Origin: Streptomyces sp. NBC_00691
GTDB lineage: Bacteria; Actinomycetota; Actinomycetes; Streptomycetales; Streptomycetaceae
Length of the DNA stretch: 64,000 nt
Assembly (NCBI RefSeq): GCF_036226665.1
Contig: NZ_CP109007.1
Span: 5,952,001 to 6,016,000, forward strand
Direction of reading: 5' to 3'
The notes under the pieces are model-generated. The model saw only the letters and a program-made list of their open reading frames with translations. It did no database searches and was not told the DNA's origin. The translations under genes were made by a program, and so were the position numbers. How positions within the stretch are numbered: the stretch's first letter is position 1; each line of letters opens with the position of its first letter. This document shows, in pieces, positions 32,853 to 42,390 of the stretch.

Positions 32853-34352
32853 GTGGCCGTGACCGAATCAGCTCCGGCCGTCCCACCGGCCGCGCGGACG
32901 CAGACCCGGACACCCGACGGGCCCGACGCCGGACCGCCCGACGAGGCCGGCGCAGGCACGCACACACCGACGGCCCGGGACGGGTACGAAGGCATCCTGC
33001 GCCGACAGTCCCTGCGGGAGTCCGCCGCCCGCACCTACGCCCGTTCCCTGCCCATCGTCCCCGTACGGGCGCGAGGGCTGACCATCGAGGGCGCCGACGG
33101 CCGCCGCTACCTGGACTGCCTGTCGGGCGCCGGGACGCTCGCCCTCGGCCACAACCACCCCGTGGTCCTGGAAGCCGTCAAGAAGGTCCTCGACTCCGGG
33201 GCCCCGCTCCACGTCCTCGACCTGGCCACCCCCGTCAAGGACGCCTTCACCTCGGAGCTCTTCGCGACCCTCCCGGGCGAGCTCGCCGACAACGCCCGCA
33301 TCCAGTTCTGCGGACCCGCCGGAACGGACGCCGTGGAGGCGGCCCTCAAACTGGTCCGCACCGCCACCGGCCGCAGCGGACTCCTCGCCTTCACCGGCGC
33401 CTACCACGGCATGACGTCCGGCGCCCTCGACGCCTCGGGCGGAGCGACCGACGTCCGCGTCACCCGGCTGCCGTACCCGCACTCGTACCGCTGCCCCTAC
33501 GGGGTCGGCGGCGCCCGCGGCGCCGAGCTCGCCGCCCGCTGGACCGAGAACCTTCTCGACGACCCCAAGAGCGGCGTGACCACCCCCTCCGGAATGATCC
33601 TCGAAGCCGTCCAGGGCGAGGGCGGCGTCATCCCCGCGCCCGACGACTGGATGCGCCGGATGCGCCGCATCACCGCCGACCGTTCCATCCCGCTCGTCGT
33701 CGACGAGGTCCAGACCGGCGTCGGCCGCACCGGCGCCTTCTGGGCCGTCGAGCACAGCGGCGTCGTGCCCGACGTGATGGTCCTCTCCAAGGCCATCGGC
33801 GGCTCACTTCCCCTCGCCGTCATCGTCTACCGGTCCGAGCTCGACGCCTGGGAACCCGGCGCCCACGCGGGCACCTTCCGCGGCAACCAGCTCGCCATGG
33901 CCGCCGGTACGGCCACCCTCGCCTACGTCCGCGAGAACGGACTCGCCGAGCGGGCCGGCATCCTCGGCGCCCGCATCCTCGCCCGACTCCGGGACCTCGC
34001 CACCGACCACCCCTGCGTCGGCGACGTCCGCGGCCGGGGCCTCATGATCGGCGTCGAACTCGTCGACCCCGACGCGGCGGGACCGGACGACCCCGTACCG
34101 CCCGCCGCCCCCGCGCTGGCCCTCGCCGTCCAGCAGGAGTGCCTCGCCCGCGGACTCATCGTCGAACTCGGCGGCCGGCACTCCGCCGTGGTCCGGCTCC
34201 TGCCCCCGCTCACCCTCACCGACGAGCAGGCCACCGCCGTCCTGGACCGCTTCGCCGACGCCCTCGCCGCGGCCGAACGGGCCCACACCCCCCAGCTGCC
34301 CGCCGCCCGCAGGTCCACGGCCCCCCGGACCGCCCCCGGGCCGTCCCACTGA
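32853..34352 (+). CDS. Diaminobutyrate--2-oxoglutarate aminotransferase (siderophore operon)
   Basis: The 499-residue class III PLP transaminase resembles RhbA/DABA aminotransferases, which make 2,4-diaminobutyrate from aspartate semialdehyde. Markers are YLDCLSGAGTLALGHNHP, QFCGPAGTDAVEAALKL, the YHGMTSGALDASGG segment, VVDEVQTGVGRTG, and the PLP lysine in VLSKAIGGSLPLAVI. The first 40 residues are a disordered Pro/Thr/Asp-rich extension. GTG 32853 lies nine bases after GGGAGGA. It starts a four-gene operon with two NIS synthetases and an acyltransferase. Confidence 0.9.
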   Translation: MAVTESAPAVPPAARTQTRTPDGPDAGPPDEAGAGTHTPTARDGYEGILRRQSLRESAARTYARSLPIVPVRARGLTIEGADGRRYLDCLSGAGTLALGHNHPVVLEAVKKVLDSGAPLHVLDLATPVKDAFTSELFATLPGELADNARIQFCGPAGTDAVEAALKLVRTATGRSGLLAFTGAYHGMTSGALDASGGATDVRVTRLPYPHSYRCPYGVGGARGAELAARWTENLLDDPKSGVTTPSGMILEAVQGEGGVIPAPDDWMRRMRRITADRSIPLVVDEVQTGVGRTGAFWAVEHSGVVPDVMVLSKAIGGSLPLAVIVYRSELDAWEPGAHAGTFRGNQLAMAAGTATLAYVRENGLAERAGILGARILARLRDLATDHPCVGDVRGRGLMIGVELVDPDAAGPDDPVPPAAPALALAVQQECLARGLIVELGGRHSAVVRLLPPLTLTDEQATAVLDRFADALAAAERAHTPQLPAARRSTAPRTAPGPSH

Positions 34353-34391
34353 CCCGGGCCGCCCCCGGCCCCGCCCCCCAAGGAAGCCCCC

Positions 34392-36680
34392 GTGAACGCC
34401 ACGCCCCCCTCCCCGGCGCCCGAGACCGAGGCCCACCTCGCCGTCGAGCAACTCACCGCCCAGGTCCTCGCCTCCACAGCACTCGATGCCTCCCCGCTGA
34501 CAACCGAGTCCCTCGCCCCCGAGAGGCTCACCCCCCTGGAACCCACCCCCCGCCCCCTCGCCACAGAACCCACCACGGACACGACCCCGGGCACCACGAC
34601 CCCGGGCACCACGGCCCCTGGCGCCATGGCCCCGGGCCCTGGCGCCACGGGCCTCGCCACACCGGGCCCTGACGCCACGACCCTCGCCACGGGCTCTGGC
34701 GCCACGGCCTTCGTCACACCGGGCGCTGGCGCCACGGGCCCTGGCGCCGAGGGTTCCGGGTTCGCAGACTCCACGGTCCCGCGCCAGCACATCGGCCCGT
34801 ACGACCCCCGACCCCACCGCACGTCCGCGGGAACCGCCCCACTGAGCGACGCGCACCCGCACCCGGACCTGCACTCCCACACGGACCTGCACCCGGACCG
34901 CCCTGCCGGCGCCGTCGCCCCGCGGCGCGACCCGGCTCCGGGCCCGCGCCACCCGGCCGACGCCGACCCCCTGGACCACCCGGACCCACAGCGCGCCGCC
35001 GACGCGGCCGCCGTCGAGAACCTCCTCCGTTGCTGGGTCCGGGAGAAGAACCTGCCGGCCCCCACGTCCTCCACCCTGCGCATCCCTCTCGACGCCAGTG
35101 GCACCGCCCTCCTCGTCCCCGTCCGCTACTGGTCGTCCACCGGCTGGCACCGCTTCGGCGCCCCCGCTCTCGAAGGCCTCCCGGCCACGGCCCCCACGGT
35201 CGACGCCGTGACCGTGGCCGCCCTGCTCAGCCGGGAGACCGGCCGGCCCGAAGGCACCGAACTCGTCGGCAGGGTCGCCGACTCGGCCCGCCGCACCGCC
35301 GACTTCCTCACGGAGCGCCGCCGCTCGCCCCAACCGCACCCGGACGCCGACCTCTTCCTCGCCGCCGAGCAGTCCCTGCTGCTCGGCCACCCCCTCCACC
35401 CCACGCCCAAGAGCCGCGAAGGCCTCTCCGACGCCGAGGCCCGGCTCTACTCACCCGAACTCCAGGGCTCGTTCCCCCTCCACTGGCTCGCCGTCGACGC
35501 CTCCCTCCTCGCCTCGGACTCCGGCTGGACCGAACAGGGCCGCCCCGTCAGCGCCGAGCAACTCGCCCTCGGCCTCGCCGAAGGGCTCGCGCTCCCCACC
35601 GGAACCGCGCCCCTGCCCGTCCACCCCTGGCAGGCCCGAGAGCTGCTGCACCGCGACGACATCCGTGCTCTCGTCGACGCCGGTCTCCTCCACGACCTCG
35701 GTCTCCACGGCAGCCCGTGGCACCCCACCTCCTCCGTCCGTACCGTGCACCGCCCCGGCGCGCGGGCCATGCTCAAACTCTCCCTCGGCCTGCGCATCAC
35801 CAACTCGCGCCGCGAGAACCTCCGCAAGGAGCTCCACCGCGGTGTCGAGGTCCACCGGCTGCTCCGTACCGGCCTCGTCGACGAATGGCAGTCCGCCCAC
35901 CCCGGCTTCGACATCGTCCGCGACCCCGCGTGGCTCGCCGTCGACACCCCGGACGGCGCCCCCGTCCCGGGCCTCGACCTGATGATCCGCCACAACCCCT
36001 TCGGGCCCGGCGACGACGCCGTGTGCATCGCCTCCCTCACCGCCCCCAGGCCCTGGCCGGGGACCAGCGTCATGCGCTCCCGCCTCGCCGACGTCATCGG
36101 CCGCCTCTCCGCCCGCACCGGCCGTCCCACCACGGCCGTCGCCACCGAGTGGTTCCTCCGCTACCTCGATCAGGTCGTCCGCCCCGTCCTCTGGCTCGAC
36201 GGACACGCCGGCATCGCCCTGGAGGCCCACCAGCAGAACACCCTGGTCCTCCTCGACCCCGACGGCTGGCCGGTCGGCGGGCGTTACCGCGACAACCAGG
36301 GCTACTACTTCCGCGAGTCCCACCGGAGCGAGCTGGAGGGCCGCCTCCCCGGCATCGGCGCCGAGAGCGACACCTTCGTCTCCGACCAGGTCACCGACGA
36401 GCGCTTCGCCTACTACCTCGGCATCAACAACGTCCTCGGCCTGATCGGCGCCTTCGGCGCCCAGCACCTCGCCGACGAGCGTGTCCTGCTCGCCGCCTTC
36501 CGCAGCTTCCTCACCTCCGCCACCGGCCTCGGCTCACCCCTGCCGCACCGCCTCCTGGAAGCCGCCACCCTCCGCAGCAAGGCCAACCTCCTTACCCGCC
36601 TCCACGGCATGGACGAACTCGTCGGACCCGTCGACACCCAGTCCGTCTATGTCACCGTCACCAACCCCCTCCGCGCCTGA
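34392..36680 (+). CDS. IucA/IucC-family NIS siderophore synthetase (copy 1) with a long N-terminal insertion
   Basis: The 762-residue protein is about 150 residues longer than typical NIS synthetases because residues about 40-205 are a Thr/Pro/Gly/Ala- and then His-rich low-complexity region. The catalytic part from residue 208 has the family motifs: VHPWQ, SVRTVHRPGARAMLKLSLGL (ATP-binding), EAHQQNTLVLLD with DNQGYYFRES, and a helical thumb-like end. Such enzymes join citrate or a carboxylate to an amine or alcohol through an acyl adenylate. GTG 34392 follows AAGGAAG. Confidence 0.92.
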   Translation: MNATPPSPAPETEAHLAVEQLTAQVLASTALDASPLTTESLAPERLTPLEPTPRPLATEPTTDTTPGTTTPGTTAPGAMAPGPGATGLATPGPDATTLATGSGATAFVTPGAGATGPGAEGSGFADSTVPRQHIGPYDPRPHRTSAGTAPLSDAHPHPDLHSHTDLHPDRPAGAVAPRRDPAPGPRHPADADPLDHPDPQRAADAAAVENLLRCWVREKNLPAPTSSTLRIPLDASGTALLVPVRYWSSTGWHRFGAPALEGLPATAPTVDAVTVAALLSRETGRPEGTELVGRVADSARRTADFLTERRRSPQPHPDADLFLAAEQSLLLGHPLHPTPKSREGLSDAEARLYSPELQGSFPLHWLAVDASLLASDSGWTEQGRPVSAEQLALGLAEGLALPTGTAPLPVHPWQARELLHRDDIRALVDAGLLHDLGLHGSPWHPTSSVRTVHRPGARAMLKLSLGLRITNSRRENLRKELHRGVEVHRLLRTGLVDEWQSAHPGFDIVRDPAWLAVDTPDGAPVPGLDLMIRHNPFGPGDDAVCIASLTAPRPWPGTSVMRSRLADVIGRLSARTGRPTTAVATEWFLRYLDQVVRPVLWLDGHAGIALEAHQQNTLVLLDPDGWPVGGRYRDNQGYYFRESHRSELEGRLPGIGAESDTFVSDQVTDERFAYYLGINNVLGLIGAFGAQHLADERVLLAAFRSFLTSATGLGSPLPHRLLEAATLRSKANLLTRLHGMDELVGPVDTQSVYVTVTNPLRA
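34570..34750 (+). repeat. Imperfect GC-rich repeats in the NIS synthetase gene
   Basis: Repeating units such as accccgggcaccacg and ggccctggcgccacg, with drift, encode TTPGTT and GATG-type peptides in frame. They lie wholly inside the disordered N-terminal region and look like slippage expansion. Confidence 0.75.
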
Positions 36681-36735
36681 TCCCGCCCCTGGAGAACCCA
36701 CGCCCCGACCGCACCGCCGAGAGGAGAGCGACACC

Positions 36736-37422
36736 GTGTCACCCACCCGCCCACCGGCCGACCCGCCCGGTGACGACACCCTCGACCTGAGGCTCGACGA
36801 ACTCGTCACCCTCCTCGAAGGCGGTCACGTCGACGCCGACCCTCTCGACGGCGACCTGCTGGACTCCGTCGCCTCCTGGAAGCCGGCCCAGACCTCCGCC
36901 GGGCTCTTCCAGCTCGTCCCCGTGCGGCTCGAACGAGACCTGCGGCTCGTCGCCCGATGGATGAACGACCCGGCCGTCGCCGCCTTCTGGGAACTGGCCG
37001 GACCCGAGACCGTGACCGCCGAGCACCTCCGTACCCAACTGGAGGGCGACGGCCGCAGCGTCCCCTGCCTCGGAGTGCTCGACGCCACGCCCATGAGCTA
37101 CTTCGAGATCTACCGCGCCGACCTCGACCCGCTCGCCCGGCACTACCCGGCGCGCCCCCACGACACCGGTATCCATCTGCTGATCGGAGGCGTCACCGAC
37201 CGGGGCCGCGGCGTCGGCAGCACCCTGCTGCGCGCCGTCGCCGATCTCGTCCTCGACCACCGTCCCCGCTGCACCCGCGTCGTCGCCGAACCCGACATCC
37301 GTAACATCCCCTCCGTCTCTGCCTTCCTCAGCGGCGGCTTCCGCTACGCGGCGGAAGTCGACCTCCCTGACAAGCGAGCGGCCCTCATGATCCGTGACCG
37401 CGCCCTCCGTCACGCTCTGTGA
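36736..37422 (+). CDS. AlcB/IucB-type siderophore acyltransferase (GNAT fold)
   Basis: The 228-residue protein has a short acidic N-terminal part and then VARWMNDPAVAAFWELAGP, the start motif of IucB/RhbD/AlcB acyltransferases, with a GNAT core (IHLLIGGVTDRGRGVGSTLL). These proteins acylate an amine or N-hydroxyamine during siderophore assembly. No N-hydroxylase gene is present in the operon, so the acceptor may be a plain amine of diaminobutyrate. GAGGAG at 36721-36726 supports GTG 36736. Confidence 0.88.
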   Translation: MSPTRPPADPPGDDTLDLRLDELVTLLEGGHVDADPLDGDLLDSVASWKPAQTSAGLFQLVPVRLERDLRLVARWMNDPAVAAFWELAGPETVTAEHLRTQLEGDGRSVPCLGVLDATPMSYFEIYRADLDPLARHYPARPHDTGIHLLIGGVTDRGRGVGSTLLRAVADLVLDHRPRCTRVVAEPDIRNIPSVSAFLSGGFRYAAEVDLPDKRAALMIRDRALRHAL

Positions 37423-37483
37423 TCACCCCTCTGTCTTCTATACACCGCTCGACCCACAGCGGTTCCCACTCCGAGGAGTCCTC

Positions 37484-39391
37484 GTGTCGATGTCCCCTGC
37501 ACCCCACGACTCCGCACAGCCCACCCCCTCGTCACAGCCCGCCCCCTCCGCCTCGGTTCCCGCCCCCGCGTCCAGGGCGGAACCGGCTCCGGCTCCCGCA
37601 CCTCCGGTGGACCCCGAGCCGTTCACGTCCCCTGGACTGCTCGCGCCCCCCGAGCTGAACGCCGCCGCCTGGACCAGGGCCTCCTCCCGGCTCCTCGCCA
37701 AGGCCCTCGCCGAGTTCGCCTACGAGGAGATCGTCGAACCCGCCCCGGTGGCGGCCGAACCGGACCTCCACACCCTGCGGCTCGACGACGGCACCACCCT
37801 CACCTTCCGGGCCCGTCGTGGCGCCTACGGCAGCTGGTACGTCGCCGCCGACTCGATCACCCACGAGGGCCGGCCCATGACCGACGCCCTCGACTTCCTC
37901 GTCCGGGCCCGCAGCCTCCTCCGGCTCGACGGCGCCACTCTCGGGCACCTCATCCGCGAGCTCTCCGCCACCCTCGCCGCCGACGCCCGCCTCGACCACA
38001 CCGCCCTCCCGGCCGCCCGGCTCGCCGACCTCTCCTACGCCGAGCTCGAAGGGCATCAGACCGGCCACCCCTGGCTCGTCCTCAACAAGGGCCGCGTCGG
38101 CTTCTCCGCCACCGACGCCGCCCGCTGGGCACCCGAGGCCCGGCGGGCCACCCGGCTGCCGTGGATCGCCGTCAGCAACCGCCTCGCCGCCTACCGGGGC
38201 GTGTCGGGCCTCGGCACCCCCGACCGTCTCTACTCCCAGGAGCTCGACCCCGAGGTCCACGCCGCGTTCCGCGCCGAACTGACCGCCCGCGGCCACGAAC
38301 CCGACGGCTATCTGCTGCTGCCCGTCCACCCCTGGCAGTGGGACGAGATCCTGCTCCCCCTCTACGCCCCGGCCATCGCCGCCGGGACCGTCGTCCCGCT
38401 CTCCACGGACGGCGACCTCAGGCTGCCGCAGCAGTCGGTCCGTACCTTCCTCAACACCAGCCGCCCCGACCGGCACACCGTCAAACTTCCGCTGTCCGTG
38501 CTCAACACCCTCGTCTGGCGCGGCCTGCCCACCGAGCGCACCCTCGCCGCCCCCGCCGTCACGGCCTGGGTCCACGGCCTCCGCGACGCCGACCCGTTCC
38601 TGCGGGACGAGTGCGGAGTGATCCTCCTCGGCGAGGTCGCCTCCGTCACGGTCGAGCACCCCCTCTACGACCGGCTGCCCGAAGTCCCGTACCAGTACAA
38701 GGAACTCCTCGGCGCGATCTGGCGCGAACCGCTGCGGCTGCCCCCGGGCGAACGGGCCCGCACCCTCGCCTCCCTGCTCCACACGGACGCCGCCGGGCGA
38801 GCCTTCGTCGCCGAACTCGTCGGCCGCTCGGGACTCGCTCCGGCCGTCTGGCTCCAGCACCTCTTCGCGGCGCTGCTGCCCGCGCTGCTGCACTTCCTTT
38901 ACCGCTACGGCACCGTCTTCTCCCCGCACGGCGAGAACGCCATCGTCGTCTACGACGGAGAGGACGTCCCCGTCCGCCTGGCGATCAAGGACTTCGTCGA
39001 CGACGTGAACATCAGCGCCCAGCCGCTCCCCGAGCACGACACCCTGCCGGACGACGTGCGCGCCGTCCTCCTGACCGAGGAGCCCGACTTCCTCGTCCAG
39101 TTCATCCATTCGGGGCTCTTCGTCGGTGTCTTCCGCTATCTGGCGCCGCTCTGCGAGGAGCAAATCGACGTTCCGGAGGAGGAATTCTGGTCCCTCGTCC
39201 GTGCCGAGATCCTGCGGCACCAATCGCGTTTCCCCGAGCTGAAGGAACGGTTCGAGCTCTTCGACCTCCTCACCCCCCGGATCGAACGGCTCTGTCTCAA
39301 CCGCAACCGTCTGCACCTGGACGGCTACCGGGACCGCCCCGAGCGGCCCCACGCCGCCGTCCACGGGACCGTCCCCAACCCGCTCGCGTGA
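37484..39391 (+). CDS. IucA/IucC-family NIS siderophore synthetase (copy 2)
   Basis: The 635-residue enzyme has a Pro/Ala-rich N-terminal extension (residues 1-45), then the NIS core: GHQTGHPWLVLNKGRVGFS, VHPWQWDE, LPQQSVRTFLNTSRPDRHTV (quoted in part), and the FSPHGENAIVVYDGEDVP loop with KDFVDDVNI. It is not a close copy of the other synthetase, so the two probably make successive couplings with different substrates. GAGGAG lies five bases before GTG 37484; ATG 37490 is an alternative. Confidence 0.93.
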   Translation: MSMSPAPHDSAQPTPSSQPAPSASVPAPASRAEPAPAPAPPVDPEPFTSPGLLAPPELNAAAWTRASSRLLAKALAEFAYEEIVEPAPVAAEPDLHTLRLDDGTTLTFRARRGAYGSWYVAADSITHEGRPMTDALDFLVRARSLLRLDGATLGHLIRELSATLAADARLDHTALPAARLADLSYAELEGHQTGHPWLVLNKGRVGFSATDAARWAPEARRATRLPWIAVSNRLAAYRGVSGLGTPDRLYSQELDPEVHAAFRAELTARGHEPDGYLLLPVHPWQWDEILLPLYAPAIAAGTVVPLSTDGDLRLPQQSVRTFLNTSRPDRHTVKLPLSVLNTLVWRGLPTERTLAAPAVTAWVHGLRDADPFLRDECGVILLGEVASVTVEHPLYDRLPEVPYQYKELLGAIWREPLRLPPGERARTLASLLHTDAAGRAFVAELVGRSGLAPAVWLQHLFAALLPALLHFLYRYGTVFSPHGENAIVVYDGEDVPVRLAIKDFVDDVNISAQPLPEHDTLPDDVRAVLLTEEPDFLVQFIHSGLFVGVFRYLAPLCEEQIDVPEEEFWSLVRAEILRHQSRFPELKERFELFDLLTPRIERLCLNRNRLHLDGYRDRPERPHAAVHGTVPNPLA

Positions 39392-39441
39392 CACGCGCGC
39401 GTGCCTGGGCTGTCAGTGGCGCCCCGTAGGGTGGAAGGGCT

Positions 39442-41415
39442 ATGACGAAGCCATCCCTCCCCGACCTCCTCCACGCCGCCGTCACCGCCGTCGGCGGCAC
39501 GGAGCGGCCCGGCCAGGTCACCATGGCCGAGGCCGTGGCCGAGGCCATCGACGACAATTCCCACCTCCTCGTCCAGGCCGGCACCGGCACGGGCAAGTCG
39601 CTCGGCTACCTGGTGCCGGCCCTGGCCCAGGGCGAGCGGGTGGTGGTGGCCACGGCCACCCTGGCGCTCCAGCGTCAGCTCGTCGAGCGTGACCTCCCGC
39701 GCACGGTCGACGCGCTGCATCCGCAGCTGCGCCGCCGCCCCCAGTTCGCCATGCTCAAGGGCCGGTCGAACTACCTCTGTCTGCACCGGCTCCATGAAGG
39801 AGTCCCGCAGGACGAGGAGGACGGCCTCTTCGACCCCTTCGAGGCGGCCGCCCCCACCAGCAAGCTGGGCCAGGACCTGATGCGGCTCCGGGACTGGTCG
39901 GACGAGACCGAGACCGGCGACCGCGACGACCTGACCCCGGGCGTGTCCGACAAGGCCTGGGCCCAGGTGTCGGTCTCCTCCCGGGAGTGTCTGGGCGCGA
40001 GCAAGTGCGCGTACGGGCCGGAGTGCTTCGCCGAGTCGGCCCGCGAGCGGGCCAAGCTCGCCGACGTCGTCGTCACCAACCACGCCCTCCTGGCGATCGA
40101 CGCGATCGAGGGTGCCCCGGTGCTCCCGCAGCACGAGGTGCTGATCGTCGACGAGGCCCACGAGCTGGTCTCCCGGGTCACGGGTGTCGCCACCGGCGAG
40201 CTCACCCCCGGCCAGGTGAACCGGGCCGTGCGCCGGTCCGCGAAGCTGGTCGACGAGAAGGTCGCCGACCAGCTGCAGACCGCCGCGGAGGGCTTCGAGC
40301 GGGTCATGGAGCTGGCTCTGCCGGGTCGCCTGGAGGAGATCCCGGAGGACCTCGCGTACGCCCTGATGGCGCTGCGCGACGCGGCCCGCGCGGTGATCAC
40401 GTCCCTGGGTTCCACCCGGGACCGGTCCGTGCAGGACGAGGACGCGGTGCGCAAGCAGGCCATGGCCTCGGTGGAGAGCGTCCACGGTGTGGCGGAGCGG
40501 ATCACCCAGGGCTCGGAGTACGACGTCGTCTGGTACGAGCGGCATGACCGGTTCGGAGCCTCGGTGCGGGTCGCGCCGCTCACGGTCTCGGGCCTGCTCC
40601 GCGAGAAGCTCTTCACGGAGCGGTCCGTGGTCCTGGCCTCGGCGACGCTCAAGCTGGGCGGCGACTTCAACGGCGTGGGGGCCTCGCTGGGTCTGGCCCC
40701 GGAGGGCACCACGGGTGACGACCTGCCGGTCTGGAAGGGGATCGACGTCGGCTCCCCGTTCGACTACCCCAGGCAGGGCATCCTCTACGTCGCCAAGCAC
40801 CTCTCCCGTCCCGCGCGGGACGGAGACCGCGGCGACATGCTCGATGAGCTGACCGAGCTGATGCAGGCGGCCGGCGGGCGGACCCTCGGCCTGTTCTCCT
40901 CGATGCGCGCGGCGCAGCAGGCGGCGGAGGAGCTGCGGGTCCGGGTCCCGGAGCTGCCGATCCTGCTCCAGGGCGAGGACACGCTGGGCGAGCTGATCAA
41001 GAACTTCGCTGCGGACCCGAAGACCTGCCTCTTCGGCACGCTGTCGCTGTGGCAGGGCGTGGACGTCCCCGGGGCCAGCTGTCAGCTGGTGGTGATGGAC
41101 AAGATCCCGTTCCCGCGTCCGGACGACCCACTGATGAGCGCCCGGCAGAAGGCCGTAGAGGAGGCCGGGGGCAATGGCTTCATGGCGGTCGCGGCGACCC
41201 ACGCGGCCCTGTTGATGGCACAGGGCGCCGGTCGGCTCGTACGGGCCACGGGCGACCGCGGCGTCGTGGCGGTTCTCGATCCCCGGCTGGCGACGGCCCG
41301 GTACGGCAGCTATCTGAAGGCCTCGCTGCCCGACTTCTGGTACACGACCGACCGCAACCAGGTACGGAAGTCGCTCGCGGCCATCGATGCCGCTTCGAGG
41401 GCGGCGCAGGTCTGA
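39442..41415 (+). CDS. dinG: DinG-type ATP-dependent DNA helicase
   Basis: The 657-residue XPD-like superfamily 2 helicase has Walker A GTGTGKSLGY (near residue 48), TATLALQRQL, the DEAH box IVDEAHELV, and the C-terminal motifs FGTLSLWQGVDVPG and AQGAGRLVR. Four cysteines between motifs I and II (one in NYLCLHRL and three in SSRECLGASKCAYGPECF) can hold the 4Fe-4S cluster of this family. It likely clears R-loops or other unusual structures. It converges on lexA; no SOS box is visible before this gene. Confidence 0.92.
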   Translation: MTKPSLPDLLHAAVTAVGGTERPGQVTMAEAVAEAIDDNSHLLVQAGTGTGKSLGYLVPALAQGERVVVATATLALQRQLVERDLPRTVDALHPQLRRRPQFAMLKGRSNYLCLHRLHEGVPQDEEDGLFDPFEAAAPTSKLGQDLMRLRDWSDETETGDRDDLTPGVSDKAWAQVSVSSRECLGASKCAYGPECFAESARERAKLADVVVTNHALLAIDAIEGAPVLPQHEVLIVDEAHELVSRVTGVATGELTPGQVNRAVRRSAKLVDEKVADQLQTAAEGFERVMELALPGRLEEIPEDLAYALMALRDAARAVITSLGSTRDRSVQDEDAVRKQAMASVESVHGVAERITQGSEYDVVWYERHDRFGASVRVAPLTVSGLLREKLFTERSVVLASATLKLGGDFNGVGASLGLAPEGTTGDDLPVWKGIDVGSPFDYPRQGILYVAKHLSRPARDGDRGDMLDELTELMQAAGGRTLGLFSSMRAAQQAAEELRVRVPELPILLQGEDTLGELIKNFAADPKTCLFGTLSLWQGVDVPGASCQLVVMDKIPFPRPDDPLMSARQKAVEEAGGNGFMAVAATHAALLMAQGAGRLVRATGDRGVVAVLDPRLATARYGSYLKASLPDFWYTTDRNQVRKSLAAIDAASRAAQV

Positions 41416-41423
41416 GGCTCCAC

Positions 41424-41457
41424 CCTGCCGAGCCCCGGTCCACCGGGGCTCGGCAGG
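41424..41457. terminator. Bidirectional terminator hairpin 1
   Basis: A 16-bp perfect inverted repeat, 41424-41439 with 41442-41457, sits just after the helicase stop codon, convergent with lexA. The two-base centre means the real loop is larger. Confidence 0.75.
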
Positions 41458-41465
41458 ACACGGCA

Positions 41466-41500
41466 GGGCCCCGGGACCGGCGCAGTGGGTCCCGGGGCCC
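41466..41500. terminator. Bidirectional terminator hairpin 2
   Basis: GGGCCCCGGGACC at 41466-41478 pairs perfectly with GGTCCCGGGGCCC at 41488-41500, with a nine-base loop. With hairpin 1 it forms a double barrier between the convergent helicase and lexA genes. Confidence 0.75.
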
Positions 41501-41520
41501 GGTCAGAGCCGACGGGTGCG

Positions 41521-42309
41521 TCAGACCCGCCGCAGCACCGCCACGACCTTGCCGAGGATGGTCGCCTCGTCGCCGGGGATGGGCTGGTACGCCGCGTTGT
41601 GCGGGAGCAGCCAGACGTGACCGTCCTCGCGCTTGAAGCGCTTGACCGTGGCCTCGCCGTCCAGCATGGCCGCGACGATGTCGCCGTTCTCCGCGACCGG
41701 CTGGCGGCGCACGGTGACCCAGTCGCCGTCACAGATGGCGGCCTCGATCATCGAGTCGCCGACGACCTTGAGGACGAAGAGCTCTCCGTCACCGACAAGC
41801 TGCCGGGGGAGGGGGAAGACGTCCTCGACGGACTCCTCGGCGAGGATCGGGCCACCGGCCGCGATCCGGCCGACCAGCGGCACGTACGACGCGGCGGGCT
41901 TGCCCGTGGTGTCCGTCGGCTGGGTGCTCGGCTGGTCGGATCCACGCACCTCGTACGCGCGGGGGCGGTGCGGGTCCCTGCGGAGGAAGCCCTTGCGCTC
42001 CAGCGCCATGAGCTGGTGCGCCACCGAGGACGTGCTGGACAGGCCGACGGCCTGCCCGATCTCGCGCATCGACGGCGGGTAGCCGCGCCGCTGGACCGAG
42101 TCGCGGATGACTTCGATGACCCTGCGCTGCCGGTCGGTGAGACCGGAGCTGTCGGCTCGGATGCCTGGAGGTCGCCCGGGGAGGGCGCGGGCAGGTCGCC
42201 CGGGCTCCTCACCGTTCATGCTGGTGTCATTCATGGCGTGCACCGGCTCGAGTCGGCCCTGGGAGCGGTCCTGGGCGGTGATGGTGGCACTGTCTGCGGT
42301 GGTGGTCAC
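41521..42309 (-). CDS. lexA: LexA SOS repressor
   Basis: The 262-residue repressor has a winged helix-turn-helix (LTDRQRRVIEVIRDSVQRRG from residue 57, then SMREIGQAVGLSSTSSVAHQ), the self-cleavage bond A151-G152 (RIAAGG), and the Ser/Lys dyad S186 (VGDSMIEA) and K223 (EATVKRF). GTG 42309 gives the usual Streptomyces N-terminus; the frame stays open 39 codons upstream but runs across the SOS box. RecA-assisted cleavage should release its targets and its own promoter. Confidence 0.97.
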   Translation of the reverse strand: MTTTADSATITAQDRSQGRLEPVHAMNDTSMNGEEPGRPARALPGRPPGIRADSSGLTDRQRRVIEVIRDSVQRRGYPPSMREIGQAVGLSSTSSVAHQLMALERKGFLRRDPHRPRAYEVRGSDQPSTQPTDTTGKPAASYVPLVGRIAAGGPILAEESVEDVFPLPRQLVGDGELFVLKVVGDSMIEAAICDGDWVTVRRQPVAENGDIVAAMLDGEATVKRFKREDGHVWLLPHNAAYQPIPGDEATILGKVVAVLRRV

Positions 42310-42374
42310 GTCGTCGGCCCCTCTCGAATGGTCTCCCTGGCTGGCACAACGGTAGTGGCTTTCGAAAGGTTGCG

Positions 42375-42390
42375 CCAAACACACGTTCGA
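42375..42390 (-). promoter_or_regulatory. SOS box (LexA operator) of lexA
   Basis: Read toward lexA the site is TCGAACGTGTGTTTGG, which differs at only two positions from the actinobacterial consensus TCGAAC-N4-GTTCGA. Its place 65 bases before the lexA start fits autoregulation. Confidence 0.75.
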
